This document shows positions 1 through 8,146 of a stretch of DNA of 64,000 bases, piece after piece. A program made the position numbers and the translations under genes. Origin of the DNA: Thiothrix phosphatis (GTDB taxonomy: Bacteria > Pseudomonadota > Gammaproteobacteria > Thiotrichales > Thiotrichaceae); assembly GCF_035668035.1 (NCBI RefSeq), contig NZ_JAYMYJ010000082.1, positions 1-64,000 of the forward strand, read 5' to 3'. The notes under the pieces are model-generated. The model did not search any database. It had not been told where the DNA came from and saw only the letters and a list, made by a program, of their open reading frames with translations. Within the stretch, counting starts at the first letter, position 1. The number at the start of each line of letters is the position of its first letter.

Positions 1-50
1 AGTGGCCATTATCTCATAATCAGGCGCGGCGGTGGGTTTTTAGAGGTTCC

Positions 51-1202
51 CTACAGTGTCAGGCGGAATAGTTCACCAATATTTTCCAGTTCAATACGTT
101 CCTGCATGGCTTTGAGCATCATGGGAATACCACGCCCCAACCCATCAAAATAGCGCAGGTTGTCCAGAAATTTCACCAGAAAAATATTGCGCGGCGCTGA
201 ATTGCCATAACGTATTTTTTCCAGGGTCAACGTATTGGCCAGCGCACCGGGAGAAGTGATTTCGATACGATTGCTATAAACATGTACCTGGGTTTTGCGG
301 TGGCTGATGGAGTAGTCACGATGCATGACCGCATTAACAACCGCTTCGCGCAGCACTTTGAGCGGAATGTGGGTAATTTCCTGCCTCTGATTGCCTTTGA
401 TGGTTGAGGGTGTGGGAATGTAGAGCTGTAGCAGATTGACAGTTTTGTCGATCAGCTCAGCTACAGTGCCAGTAATTTCCTTTTTGTCGATCAAGTCGTC
501 GGTAATCGCTTCCCCTTTGAACACAGCGAACATAATGGCGCTTTGTGGCAGACGGCGCTGGGGTTGCTTACCGAACATCAGCAACCCACCCACACTGGCA
601 ACCCAGTGGTTTTCGGATTCTACGAGTATGTCGGTATTGACCAGCAGACTGTGTTGTTCGGATTCGGGCAGGTCGATGAAACCGGTATCGTAGTAACTGC
701 GGTAATAGTGGTCTACGGCCTGTTTGTCGATGTGGCTGATGTCAGTATTGGCAACAGGGGAAGTATCGAAGTGAACCAATCCAGCCTGTTGGAACAGGCG
801 AGAGAGTTCTTCTTTGGTCGCCATACGGTTGCTGGAACCGACGCGTAGCCAGTATTTGCTGTCCTGGGTCTGGTAGGGGCGATCATGGCCTTTCGGCACA
901 GTGATCAGACAAACCCTTTTGCCCTCAATTTCTGTTTCTCGAACATCCAGTTGCAAGGCGGGAATAATGTTGTTACGGCTGATATTGGCGACCCAGGTTT
1001 CCAAACTGGATTCGATACCGCTGATAGTTCCGTCATCCTCAACGCCAATAAGCAATGAGCCCCCCAATGTGTTGGCAAAGGCAACAATCTCACGGGCAGC
1101 GCTTTCTGGACGGACTGCACCGGATTTGAATTCGACTTGGGCGTTTTCGCCTTGCTGGATCAGGGCATTGATGGTTTCGTTAAGATCAGTTGTTGTATTC
1201 AC
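51..1202 (-). CDS. AlbA_2/Schlafen-type ATP-binding protein (COG2865-like)
   Basis: 383 aa from a GTG start at 1202. Residues about 12-130 match the AlbA_2 (divergent AAA-4, Schlafen-core) fold: a QVEFKSG segment, then an EIVAFANTLGGSLLIGVEDDG segment. The C-terminal half (LREAVVNAVMHRDYS, ITSPGALANTLT, FDGLGRGI) matches the GHKL-like HATPase_c_4 domain. Proteins of this build are usually annotated as putative DNA- or RNA-binding regulators, and some occur in phage-defence loci. The gene lies 62 nt behind jetB on the same strand, in the place where jetC normally follows, so cotranscription with the Wadjet genes is likely. Its role is unknown; confidence is in the domain assignment. Confidence 0.85.
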   Translation of the reverse strand: MNTTTDLNETINALIQQGENAQVEFKSGAVRPESAAREIVAFANTLGGSLLIGVEDDGTISGIESSLETWVANISRNNIIPALQLDVRETEIEGKRVCLITVPKGHDRPYQTQDSKYWLRVGSSNRMATKEELSRLFQQAGLVHFDTSPVANTDISHIDKQAVDHYYRSYYDTGFIDLPESEQHSLLVNTDILVESENHWVASVGGLLMFGKQPQRRLPQSAIMFAVFKGEAITDDLIDKKEITGTVAELIDKTVNLLQLYIPTPSTIKGNQRQEITHIPLKVLREAVVNAVMHRDYSISHRKTQVHVYSNRIEITSPGALANTLTLEKIRYGNSAPRNIFLVKFLDNLRYFDGLGRGIPMMLKAMQERIELENIGELFRLTL

Positions 1203-1264
1203 ATGACGGCCTTGAACTTTTGCTGACAGGCAGATAACTGGAGTATAAAGGATTTTCCTTCATT

Positions 1265-1879
1265 TCACGTATCTGCCTCCAGATGCTGCCGATACCCATC
1301 CAGATGCGCCTGGAACTGATCCAGCCATTGCGCATCCACAAACGCTTTCAGGATGCGGCGGATTTCCAGCAGCTCGCCTTCGTCCTGTTTGAGCTTGCGC
1401 AGGAAACCGTAATCCAGCGCACGGTTGATGGCGGTGTTGATCTGCTCGGTGGTGCGCGCTTCGTTTTTCTGTTCCGGCATGAACAGGATCATCATGTCCA
1501 CGATCTGCTCGCGGCTCAGCACCACACGGGTAGCGCCGCCGCTGGCGTCTTCCTCCGCCAGCCGCTTGCGTAACAGCACCAGCAGCAGGCTGACCGGGAA
1601 AGTCAGGCTGCGACGCGGGATCAGACGTGGTATCTCCGTGTCTTCCTCAGCCTCCGGCTCCTGCTGGCGCAGAAAGGCGTAACCCTCCGCTTCGTCGATA
1701 TACAGTTCCAGCCCGATGACCCGGCAATAGTCGCGCACCGCCGCCTGCAAACGCAGTAAATCCGGCCACAGGCGGGCGTGCTGCTCTTCATAAAGAACAC
1801 CTTTCAACAACTGGATCAGCAAGGCGGACAAGGCGTTATCCGTATTGTTGGCGGCAGGCGTCAGTAAACTATCAGACAT
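1265..1879 (-). CDS. jetB: Wadjet subunit JetB (DUF4194)
   Basis: 204 aa, helical and charged, with the DUF4194 features: an N-terminal LSALLIQLLKGVLY helix, a central PRRSLTFPVSLLLVLLRKRL segment, and a C-terminal winged-helix-like part (INRALDYGFLRKL, then LEIRRILKAFVDA). JetB is the MukE-like accessory subunit of the Wadjet SMC complex, which restricts circular plasmids in other bacteria. It starts 14 nt after the jetA stop. The start lacks a strong Shine-Dalgarno, which fits translational coupling to jetA. The usual next gene, jetC (SMC-like ATPase), is not downstream in the visible sequence. Confidence 0.85.
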   Translation of the reverse strand: MSDSLLTPAANNTDNALSALLIQLLKGVLYEEQHARLWPDLLRLQAAVRDYCRVIGLELYIDEAEGYAFLRQQEPEAEEDTEIPRLIPRRSLTFPVSLLLVLLRKRLAEEDASGGATRVVLSREQIVDMMILFMPEQKNEARTTEQINTAINRALDYGFLRKLKQDEGELLEIRRILKAFVDAQWLDQFQAHLDGYRQHLEADT

Positions 1880-1893
1880 AAAACAATCAGCGC

Positions 1894-3378
1894 TTAGCGG
1901 GTAAAAATGATTTGCGGAATATGCGCCACACGGTTACGCAACTGCAACAGGGCGTGTTCCGATAATGCCGGAAGCTCCGTCTGCCCGCCACTCAGTGGCA
2001 AGGTTTCAGTCACGGCGTCATTGATCACGGTCTGCGGATGTTTGCCGGCGATATTCAGGTAGGCCACCAGTTCCGCCAGGCCCTGCCGCAAGGGGTATTC
2101 CTCCAGCACTTCCCTGAGGCTGATCTGCGGGCGGGTTTGCAACAGGCGGCGGATGTTTTTGCGCAAGGCTTCTTCATCCACCCAATGCTGCTGATAGAGG
2201 GCGGAAACATCCACCTCCCCACTGCCCACCTCCGGCGCTTCGCTATTCAGCAAGGTTTTGCGGCTGGGCTCAAACAGACGTTGCTCCATCAACAAATTGA
2301 CTGCCACTTTGGGCTGGTCGATAGGGAAAAAGTCCTGCGGCAATACGCCGGTATCCTGCTCCTGCAAGGCCAGCGCAGACTTTTCAATGCCACGGATGAT
2401 TTCCAGAATACGTTTGTTTTCCAGCCATGCCTGATCGGCAAGGTATTTGCGCAGTTGCTCCACCAGTTGCGCGTTGGTCTGGTAGACCTTTTGCCCGGCA
2501 TCCAGCAGCGCGTAGCCGATATGACGCAGGAAACCGCTATCCTGCATGTCGCGCAACGCTTCCTGTTGCAAGGCGGTGTCGGTGAGGCGGCGCAGCTCCT
2601 CCTGCCGGTCGGGGGACATCAGGAAGGCCCAGAAAGCCGAGAAGCTTTTGCCCTGCTCCGAGTCATGAATGTAATCCTGCTGGGCAAAGATTTCGTCCAG
2701 CAAATCGCCCTTGCTTTTGTCGCTGAGGGTGATGAGTTCGCGTACTTCCCGATCCAGCGCACGGAAGTTGTATTCCACCTGGCGGAAGTCGGAAAGCAGG
2801 CGGCGTGCCACGTCTTCGGCTTCAAACCAGCGTTCCTTGATGCGGGTGGCGTCGAAAGTTTCCACCGCGCCGGAACGCAGACGGGCAATTTGCCGCTCCA
2901 GCTCTGCCTGTTGCTTTTCCAGTTCGGCGATGCGCGTTGCCGGGTCGTTATCGGTGTTATGGACGATTTCCTGCAATAGACGATGCAGGGTCAACAGACG
3001 TGATTCGGTGCCGACAAATTCACGCGGTTGCAGGGTTTGTAGCCATTCAATGGCTTTCTCCGCCCCCGGTGTCAGATCCAGTTGCGGGATGTCGCTGTCC
3101 TTCTGGTAATACTTGCGCAGGAAGGCATTCGCGCCACTGGCCCAGTCGTCCAGGTATTGCGCCGCCTTTTTCGGGTAGGCATCCGCGCCTTCCATATCAT
3201 TGAGATGGAACAGGGTGTCATCCAGCAGTGAGGTGGCTTCGTCGAACGGCAGCGAACGCCGGTTGGGGCGGATGAATACCTGATATAGAAAGCTGGCGAT
3301 CAGTGGCGCATGGGGCGAGGCCAGCAAGCGCCAGGCTGTGTTGTTTTTGCGCTGGGATTTGAGGTCGGCGTAGTGCAT
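1894..3378 (-). CDS. jetA: Wadjet subunit JetA (DUF3375)
   Basis: 494 aa. The N-terminus (WRLLASPHAPLIASFLYQVF) is the typical opening of DUF3375, the MukF-like kleisin subunit of Wadjet. A coiled-coil region follows at about 150-180 (ELEKQQAELERQIARL), then helical domains, and a C-terminal winged-helix-like region. Length agrees with the family (about 480-500 aa). In studied type I systems JetA, B and C form an SMC motor and JetD is the nuclease that cuts small circular DNA; only A and B are visible here. The gene lies 106 nt behind the M48-NTPase gene, so it could be read through from that operon or have its own promoter. Confidence 0.88.
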   Translation of the reverse strand: MHYADLKSQRKNNTAWRLLASPHAPLIASFLYQVFIRPNRRSLPFDEATSLLDDTLFHLNDMEGADAYPKKAAQYLDDWASGANAFLRKYYQKDSDIPQLDLTPGAEKAIEWLQTLQPREFVGTESRLLTLHRLLQEIVHNTDNDPATRIAELEKQQAELERQIARLRSGAVETFDATRIKERWFEAEDVARRLLSDFRQVEYNFRALDREVRELITLSDKSKGDLLDEIFAQQDYIHDSEQGKSFSAFWAFLMSPDRQEELRRLTDTALQQEALRDMQDSGFLRHIGYALLDAGQKVYQTNAQLVEQLRKYLADQAWLENKRILEIIRGIEKSALALQEQDTGVLPQDFFPIDQPKVAVNLLMEQRLFEPSRKTLLNSEAPEVGSGEVDVSALYQQHWVDEEALRKNIRRLLQTRPQISLREVLEEYPLRQGLAELVAYLNIAGKHPQTVINDAVTETLPLSGGQTELPALSEHALLQLRNRVAHIPQIIFTR

Positions 3379-3484
3379 GGGTGTTGGGAAGGTTCTCGAT
3401 TGCTTGATTCTAGCAGCACAAGTTGCGCCAAGCTGAAGTATTCGGAATTTCCCATAGGCATCTTTATGTAGCCAATCTACTCAA

Positions 3485-6400
3485 CTATGCCTGTCCCAAA
3501 TTCCGCAACTCAGCTTGCAGGCGTATTTCCGGCTCATTATCCCTAATCATCTGTTTGAACAGCGGGATACGGAAATAGTGACGCTGCTTTTCCCTGCCCA
3601 GCACGAAGCCCAGTTCCAGACGTTTGAGGCTGCGTTGCAGGTCGTCGGCTTCGGGGGTGAAACCGTGGGTTTCCAGCGCGGCCAGCATGTCGCCGAAGGT
3701 GAAACTGTCCAGCCCGATGCCGGTGTAGACGACGATACGGTCGAGTTTTTGCGCGGCCTTGTCATCCGGCAAGGTACGATCCCAACCCAACAGACGGCCT
3801 TCCACTTCGTCGCTGGTGAGGGCAGTGTGCAGGTCGCCTGCGGTGATTTCGTGCTGGCCGTGTTGCAGGTTGTTGATGATGACGTGGCAGGCGGTGGCGA
3901 TCAGGTTGGGGCGCTGGCCGGTGGTTTGCACCAGTTCGTCGACCAGCACCGGGGCGGCGTAGCGCAGGTTCATCGTTTCCATTGGCTTGGTGGCAAGTTC
4001 GCGGCAGGCATCTGCTTCCAGCTCGCCGAGGTGGAGGATTTCGCCGAAATTTTTCAGCGGCGACTGGTAATCCAGCACGGCGTAGTCGTAGAGCTGCCAG
4101 AAACCGGCGAGGATGAAGTTGCATTGCCCGGTTTCGCTGAGGCTGCGCAGTGCTTTGAGCAGAACGTAGTCATTCTTGCGTTCGGCGCGGATGAAGTCGT
4201 CGGCTTCGTCAATCAGGAACACGTAACGTTGTTGCCGGATGCGCTGGCGCAGCTCATTCAACAGTTCTTCCAGCGGGGTCTGCACGGCGAGTTGCAGGAC
4301 TTTGCCGAGATCGGCTTGCAGGTTTTCGCTTTTCAGCACGAGGTAGTGGCATTGCACGTCCGGCTGGCGGCGGTAGCGGCGTTCGAGGGCTTTGAGCAGG
4401 CTGGATTTGCCGAGCTGGCGCGCGCCCACCAGCAGGTAGTTGGCCGGGGCGCGGTTCATGATGCGCGTGATCAGGCTGCGGCGTCCGAAGAACACGGTTT
4501 CGCGCTCGACTCCCTGCGAAATCTGGTAGGGGGAAATCTGGTCGAGGCTGACCTGTTCGGCGATGATTCTGGCCAGCACGTCCTGCGGTTTGGCGTCCAA
4601 CAGCAGGCGGGTGAGGTCGCGAGAAGTGAGCGTCACCAGCGGGTTGCTGTAATCTTCGCTGACGCGCAGCAGGCGGTTGCGGTAGTCGGCGTCCGCGCCC
4701 AGCAGCAGGCACAGCGGCTTTTCCAGATGGGGCGCGGCTTGCAGCAAGCGGCGCACGGCGTCGGGCACATCGTCCACCGCCAGCGTGGGGTCGGGCTGGA
4801 ACAGCAGCAGGTCTTTCACATCCAGCGGGAAATCGTCCGTCAGTTGCAGCCAGGCGAGTTGCGGGTCGGGGTATTGCAGGCTGGCGTGCAGGCGTTCCGC
4901 CAGTACCTTGACCTTTTGCCGGGGGGCGGCCTGATTGAAGGTGACGGCGGTTTGCAGGCGTTGCGGGCTGACGGAGTTGTATTCCAGCACGCTGTTCAGG
5001 CGCTGAGTCTGACTGAGGCGGCGCTGGGCTTCCGGCAGGGTTTCCAGCGGCTGTTGCAGCAGGTTTTCGGGGTGTGCGCCGAGCTCCAGCACCAGCGGGT
5101 GGCGGTAGCGGCGGAAGTAAAAAATGCCAAAACTAGAAAGTAATGCGACCGGTGTTGCCAGCAGGGTGACATTCAACAATATATTCGGGACATTGCCAAG
5201 CGGCGACTCGCCCTGTTCCTGCCCCTTCTGAATCATAGATACAATGTAATGGAGTACTGTTTCTTGCTTTAGCGCTCCTGCCTTAATCCACTTATTCAAA
5301 GATGGGACATCAATATTTAAGCCTTGAAAGATTTGTTTTTCCTTCAGGGAAAGTCCTGGCTGCTTGCTAAGCTCTAAAGGAGCCAAGTCCTTATTTTGTA
5401 AGGCAATTCTAGCAATGCCAGATGGATCCAGAGAAACTGCTTCCGCTAGATATAACGTAGTTAGATAATTGTCGTGCTTATAGACCATGTAAAAACACGC
5501 CATGTTATACAAAAGGGAGGCAACATCTGACTTGGGAAAGCGTGAATTCTTTCGCCACAATACTTCGGCCTGTTGGAAATACGTTTCCAGCTTGGCCTGA
5601 TCATCCACATTTCTGATAGCTAACAATAATTCTGCTGCCGCTCTAAGTGTATTGAAACGCTCTGACCACGATGGCGTATATTTAAGATTTGCGACAGCTT
5701 TATCAACAGTATCGGTTGCGGATTGGTAATCCTCATTTTTGAAGTAAGTAACAGCCAGCGCCAAACTTCCTTCTGCATGATTTGGCGAGAACTGAGTAGC
5801 CTTTTCATGAAACCTTATAGCTTCAAGTAAATGCCCTTGACTTTCCTGTTGCACAGCCAATTGGCTGTTAATGACTGCAAGATAACCTGTATCGCCATAC
5901 CCCAGCCAATCCGCCGTGGCTGCCAACGCCAGCACCAACAGGGAGGCAAACCCCGCTTTAGACAAGAAAAACCATCCAGCCCCTCCTTCTGTATACAATA
6001 AACCCACGAATAAGATAGCGCCTAGGGCAAGAGCTGGAGACAGCCAGCCATAAGTAACCGAATAAAACAACTGCATTTCAAAGTTGCTTAATACAACCCA
6101 TAGAAGAGCGGGAACAAACCCAAGCCAAGGATAACGGCTTTTTGCAGAAAATTGGCAAGAAATAAGTGTAACCAAGATAATGAAAGCAGAACTCAAAAGC
6201 TCATTCACCACACCAGTTACAATCAAAGCAGGAACGTCAACACGATAAAAGTAATCATAGCCTTCAGGCATTAGCAGGCTCGGCAATATCATCGGTATCA
6301 TTTCAGAAACAAAATACCCTGCGCAAATTCCGATGTTCAACAAAAGCGCATGGCTAGCTAATGTGTTTATGACTGCCGTTCCGCTGGCATTTCTTGCAAT

Positions 6401-7456
6401 GACCGTCAACCAGTACCAGACCCCAAGCAGAATACAGCACTGGAATAATATCAACGATGACATTTCTAAATATTCCGCCAGCAAGCCACTTGTATAAAAC
6501 CTACCAATATATACAAAAGTACCGGAGAGCTTACTGGCAAAAACCAACAGCAGCATTCCGCTAAAAAATGTCCACCAAAGGGTTGGCGAATGGGGATTTG
6601 CACGCCTCCTCCTCACGCCTTTTCTGGCTTGCTGCCATTGGTCACCGAACAATAGCTGTTCCGCCCGTTCCAATGGCTCTTGGCCTGCATACTGCATGGC
6701 CACATGATCGGCCATTGCTTCACGCCAATCTTGCAGCAGTTTGTTCATTAACCATAGGAACCCCAGAAACCCTAAGGTGGAAGAAAACAAATAAGATTTA
6801 CCAATGATAGAGGCACAAATGGCTGTCGGTTCGAACGTCGGGGAGTCTGCACTAATAGAGACGACCAAGGCTGCCAAAATATAAATGATAGTAACGATTG
6901 CCAGCGCCTTAATAAATCTTCTGAAACGATAAGTAAATAGAATATCATTATTGAAATGATGACTCGCTTCATGCAGAAGGATTGCTGCGAGTTCCTGTGG
7001 ATGGGCACGAAATCTTGCCCAAAAGTAAGCCCAGATAATCACATGCTTGCCAGACTTCGTCATCAGAGCTTCGGGCGACTCGTGAATTTTTCCGGGTTCA
7101 TCTTGCAGATGGATGTCCCCACCCAAGTAAAAATTCAAATCAACCAGTAAGCGCTTGTCAACAGCATTCAGTTTTTCCCTGAAGATGGCAAGAGGTTCCA
7201 TCCGGTTTATATCTAATCTCTGCAAACTATCAAGTCGCTGCTGGTTCTTATTATCAGAATGGCGCTGCAACCAGAAAAATAGCAAAAATACCCAGACGGG
7301 GCTACCAACACCCAATACTATCAGTAGCCATTCGCTAATTTCATAAGACGTTTCAGAAAAAATGATATTGAAGGGTATTAGCAGCAGGAAAGTGGAAAGA
7401 GTTGCACCAAATGCAAGTATAATAATGGCTGTTGAGAAAGAAAACCAACTTTTCAT
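3485..7456 (-). CDS. Membrane M48 metalloprotease-TPR-P-loop NTPase fusion
   Basis: 1,323 aa from ATG at 7456, whose A is shared with the TAA of the upstream gene (TAATG); a TTG four codons earlier is less likely. Residues 10-65 hold two membrane helices. HEASH at 162-166 with E246 (REAMAD) is the M48 gluzincin zinc site. Many further helices run to about 515. TPR-like helices fill about 520-690, and one more helix lies near 757-783. A C-terminal ORC/AAA-like NTPase has Walker A GARQLGKSS at 1011-1019, Walker B with D1083-E1084, and a winged-helix-like tail. This resembles BlaR1-type membrane proteases coupled to a STAND-like sensor or switch. DNA for the NTPase part is GC-rich and DNA for the protease/TPR part clearly AT-richer. 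Function unknown. Confidence 0.85.
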   Translation of the reverse strand: MKSWFSFSTAIIILAFGATLSTFLLLIPFNIIFSETSYEISEWLLIVLGVGSPVWVFLLFFWLQRHSDNKNQQRLDSLQRLDINRMEPLAIFREKLNAVDKRLLVDLNFYLGGDIHLQDEPGKIHESPEALMTKSGKHVIIWAYFWARFRAHPQELAAILLHEASHHFNNDILFTYRFRRFIKALAIVTIIYILAALVVSISADSPTFEPTAICASIIGKSYLFSSTLGFLGFLWLMNKLLQDWREAMADHVAMQYAGQEPLERAEQLLFGDQWQQARKGVRRRRANPHSPTLWWTFFSGMLLLVFASKLSGTFVYIGRFYTSGLLAEYLEMSSLILFQCCILLGVWYWLTVIARNASGTAVINTLASHALLLNIGICAGYFVSEMIPMILPSLLMPEGYDYFYRVDVPALIVTGVVNELLSSAFIILVTLISCQFSAKSRYPWLGFVPALLWVVLSNFEMQLFYSVTYGWLSPALALGAILFVGLLYTEGGAGWFFLSKAGFASLLVLALAATADWLGYGDTGYLAVINSQLAVQQESQGHLLEAIRFHEKATQFSPNHAEGSLALAVTYFKNEDYQSATDTVDKAVANLKYTPSWSERFNTLRAAAELLLAIRNVDDQAKLETYFQQAEVLWRKNSRFPKSDVASLLYNMACFYMVYKHDNYLTTLYLAEAVSLDPSGIARIALQNKDLAPLELSKQPGLSLKEKQIFQGLNIDVPSLNKWIKAGALKQETVLHYIVSMIQKGQEQGESPLGNVPNILLNVTLLATPVALLSSFGIFYFRRYRHPLVLELGAHPENLLQQPLETLPEAQRRLSQTQRLNSVLEYNSVSPQRLQTAVTFNQAAPRQKVKVLAERLHASLQYPDPQLAWLQLTDDFPLDVKDLLLFQPDPTLAVDDVPDAVRRLLQAAPHLEKPLCLLLGADADYRNRLLRVSEDYSNPLVTLTSRDLTRLLLDAKPQDVLARIIAEQVSLDQISPYQISQGVERETVFFGRRSLITRIMNRAPANYLLVGARQLGKSSLLKALERRYRRQPDVQCHYLVLKSENLQADLGKVLQLAVQTPLEELLNELRQRIRQQRYVFLIDEADDFIRAERKNDYVLLKALRSLSETGQCNFILAGFWQLYDYAVLDYQSPLKNFGEILHLGELEADACRELATKPMETMNLRYAAPVLVDELVQTTGQRPNLIATACHVIINNLQHGQHEITAGDLHTALTSDEVEGRLLGWDRTLPDDKAAQKLDRIVVYTGIGLDSFTFGDMLAALETHGFTPEADDLQRSLKRLELGFVLGREKQRHYFRIPLFKQMIRDNEPEIRLQAELRNLGQA

Positions 7457-7863
7457 TAGCGCAACCAATAGCCAATGATTGCTCCGATAACAGTAAAAAC
7501 AGCTTTCTGGGTATCACTACCCGGTTGACTATCAAGTTGCCAAACACAAATCATTAGAATGATCGCAGTAAAAAAAACCTGAATAAAGGATCGACGTTTT
7601 ATATCTTCATTTTTTCTCTGTTTTTCCAGATACTCTGTCAATTGCTCTAGCTGTTTCTTAGAGACTTTCCTTCCTTGCTCGGTCAGAATCCTCAGTATTT
7701 CCTCTTCGGCTTTTAGCTTTCCTTTCTTAAAAAAACCCAGACTTTCTTTACGTCCTAGGCGAGAATTAATGAGTTGAACTATAGGTTTCAGAGATTGATC
7801 TTGTAATTCTGGCTCCTTAAATGCGCTGATCACTTCGCCTAAAGAGTTGAATAGATATTGCAT
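7456..7863 (-). CDS. Small two-helix membrane protein, partner of the M48 fusion
   Basis: 135 aa. The N-terminal half is soluble and helical, with a charged, coiled-coil-prone stretch at about 44-88 rich in K, E and Q. Two membrane helices follow at about 91-110 and 120-134, and the chain ends shortly after the second. No family recognised. Its TAA shares one base with the ATG of the M48 fusion gene, a sign of translational coupling, and it sits 40 nt behind the 66-aa gene. An AAGGAA Shine-Dalgarno precedes the ATG. It is probably a membrane partner or regulator of the protease, inferred only from coupling. Confidence 0.75.
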   Translation of the reverse strand: MQYLFNSLGEVISAFKEPELQDQSLKPIVQLINSRLGRKESLGFFKKGKLKAEEEILRILTEQGRKVSKKQLEQLTEYLEKQRKNEDIKRRSFIQVFFTAIILMICVWQLDSQPGSDTQKAVFTVIGAIIGYWLR

Positions 7864-7903
7864 ACATATTTTCCTTAACGTGCCAAATTCAAATCAAACA
7901 TTA

Positions 7904-8104
7904 TCAGCTTTCTCGCCCCGGTAATGGCCGATCCTTGCGCACCTCACGCTGCCACTCCATAGGATCACCAAATCGGCTGGCAACATCCGAAGCTATTAAC
8001 TCTTTAATCGCCTGAGTGATCGCCGCCTGGCGTTCTTCTTCCGTCTCGTTATGTTTGGGCAATATTTGAGAACGGCCTTCCTTCTTCAGTGCATCATGTT
8101 TCAT
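7904..8104 (-). CDS. Small charged protein, 66 aa, in the TIR/M48 operon
   Basis: 66 aa, hydrophilic, with a helix at about 20-37 (ETEEERQAAITQAIKELI) and a C-terminal tail DPMEWQREVRKDRPLPGRE. A GAGAGG Shine-Dalgarno lies 7 nt before the ATG. It sits 42 nt behind the TIR gene and 40 nt before the 135-aa membrane gene, all in one direction. The size and charge would suit an antitoxin-like or adaptor protein, but I recognise no family and claim no function. Confidence 0.6.
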   Translation of the reverse strand: MKHDALKKEGRSQILPKHNETEEERQAAITQAIKELIASDVASRFGDPMEWQREVRKDRPLPGRES

Positions 8105-8146
8105 AAGTTGCCTCTCTATCCTGTCAGGTTTATCGCACTCATTGGA

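Noticed and set aside
3515..5143. Long plus-strand open frame (542 aa) opposite the M48-NTPase gene
   Set aside because: It is the antisense of a GC-rich gene with clear Walker motifs on the minus strand; the translation is repetitive in Gln/Val/Ala/His without any domain.
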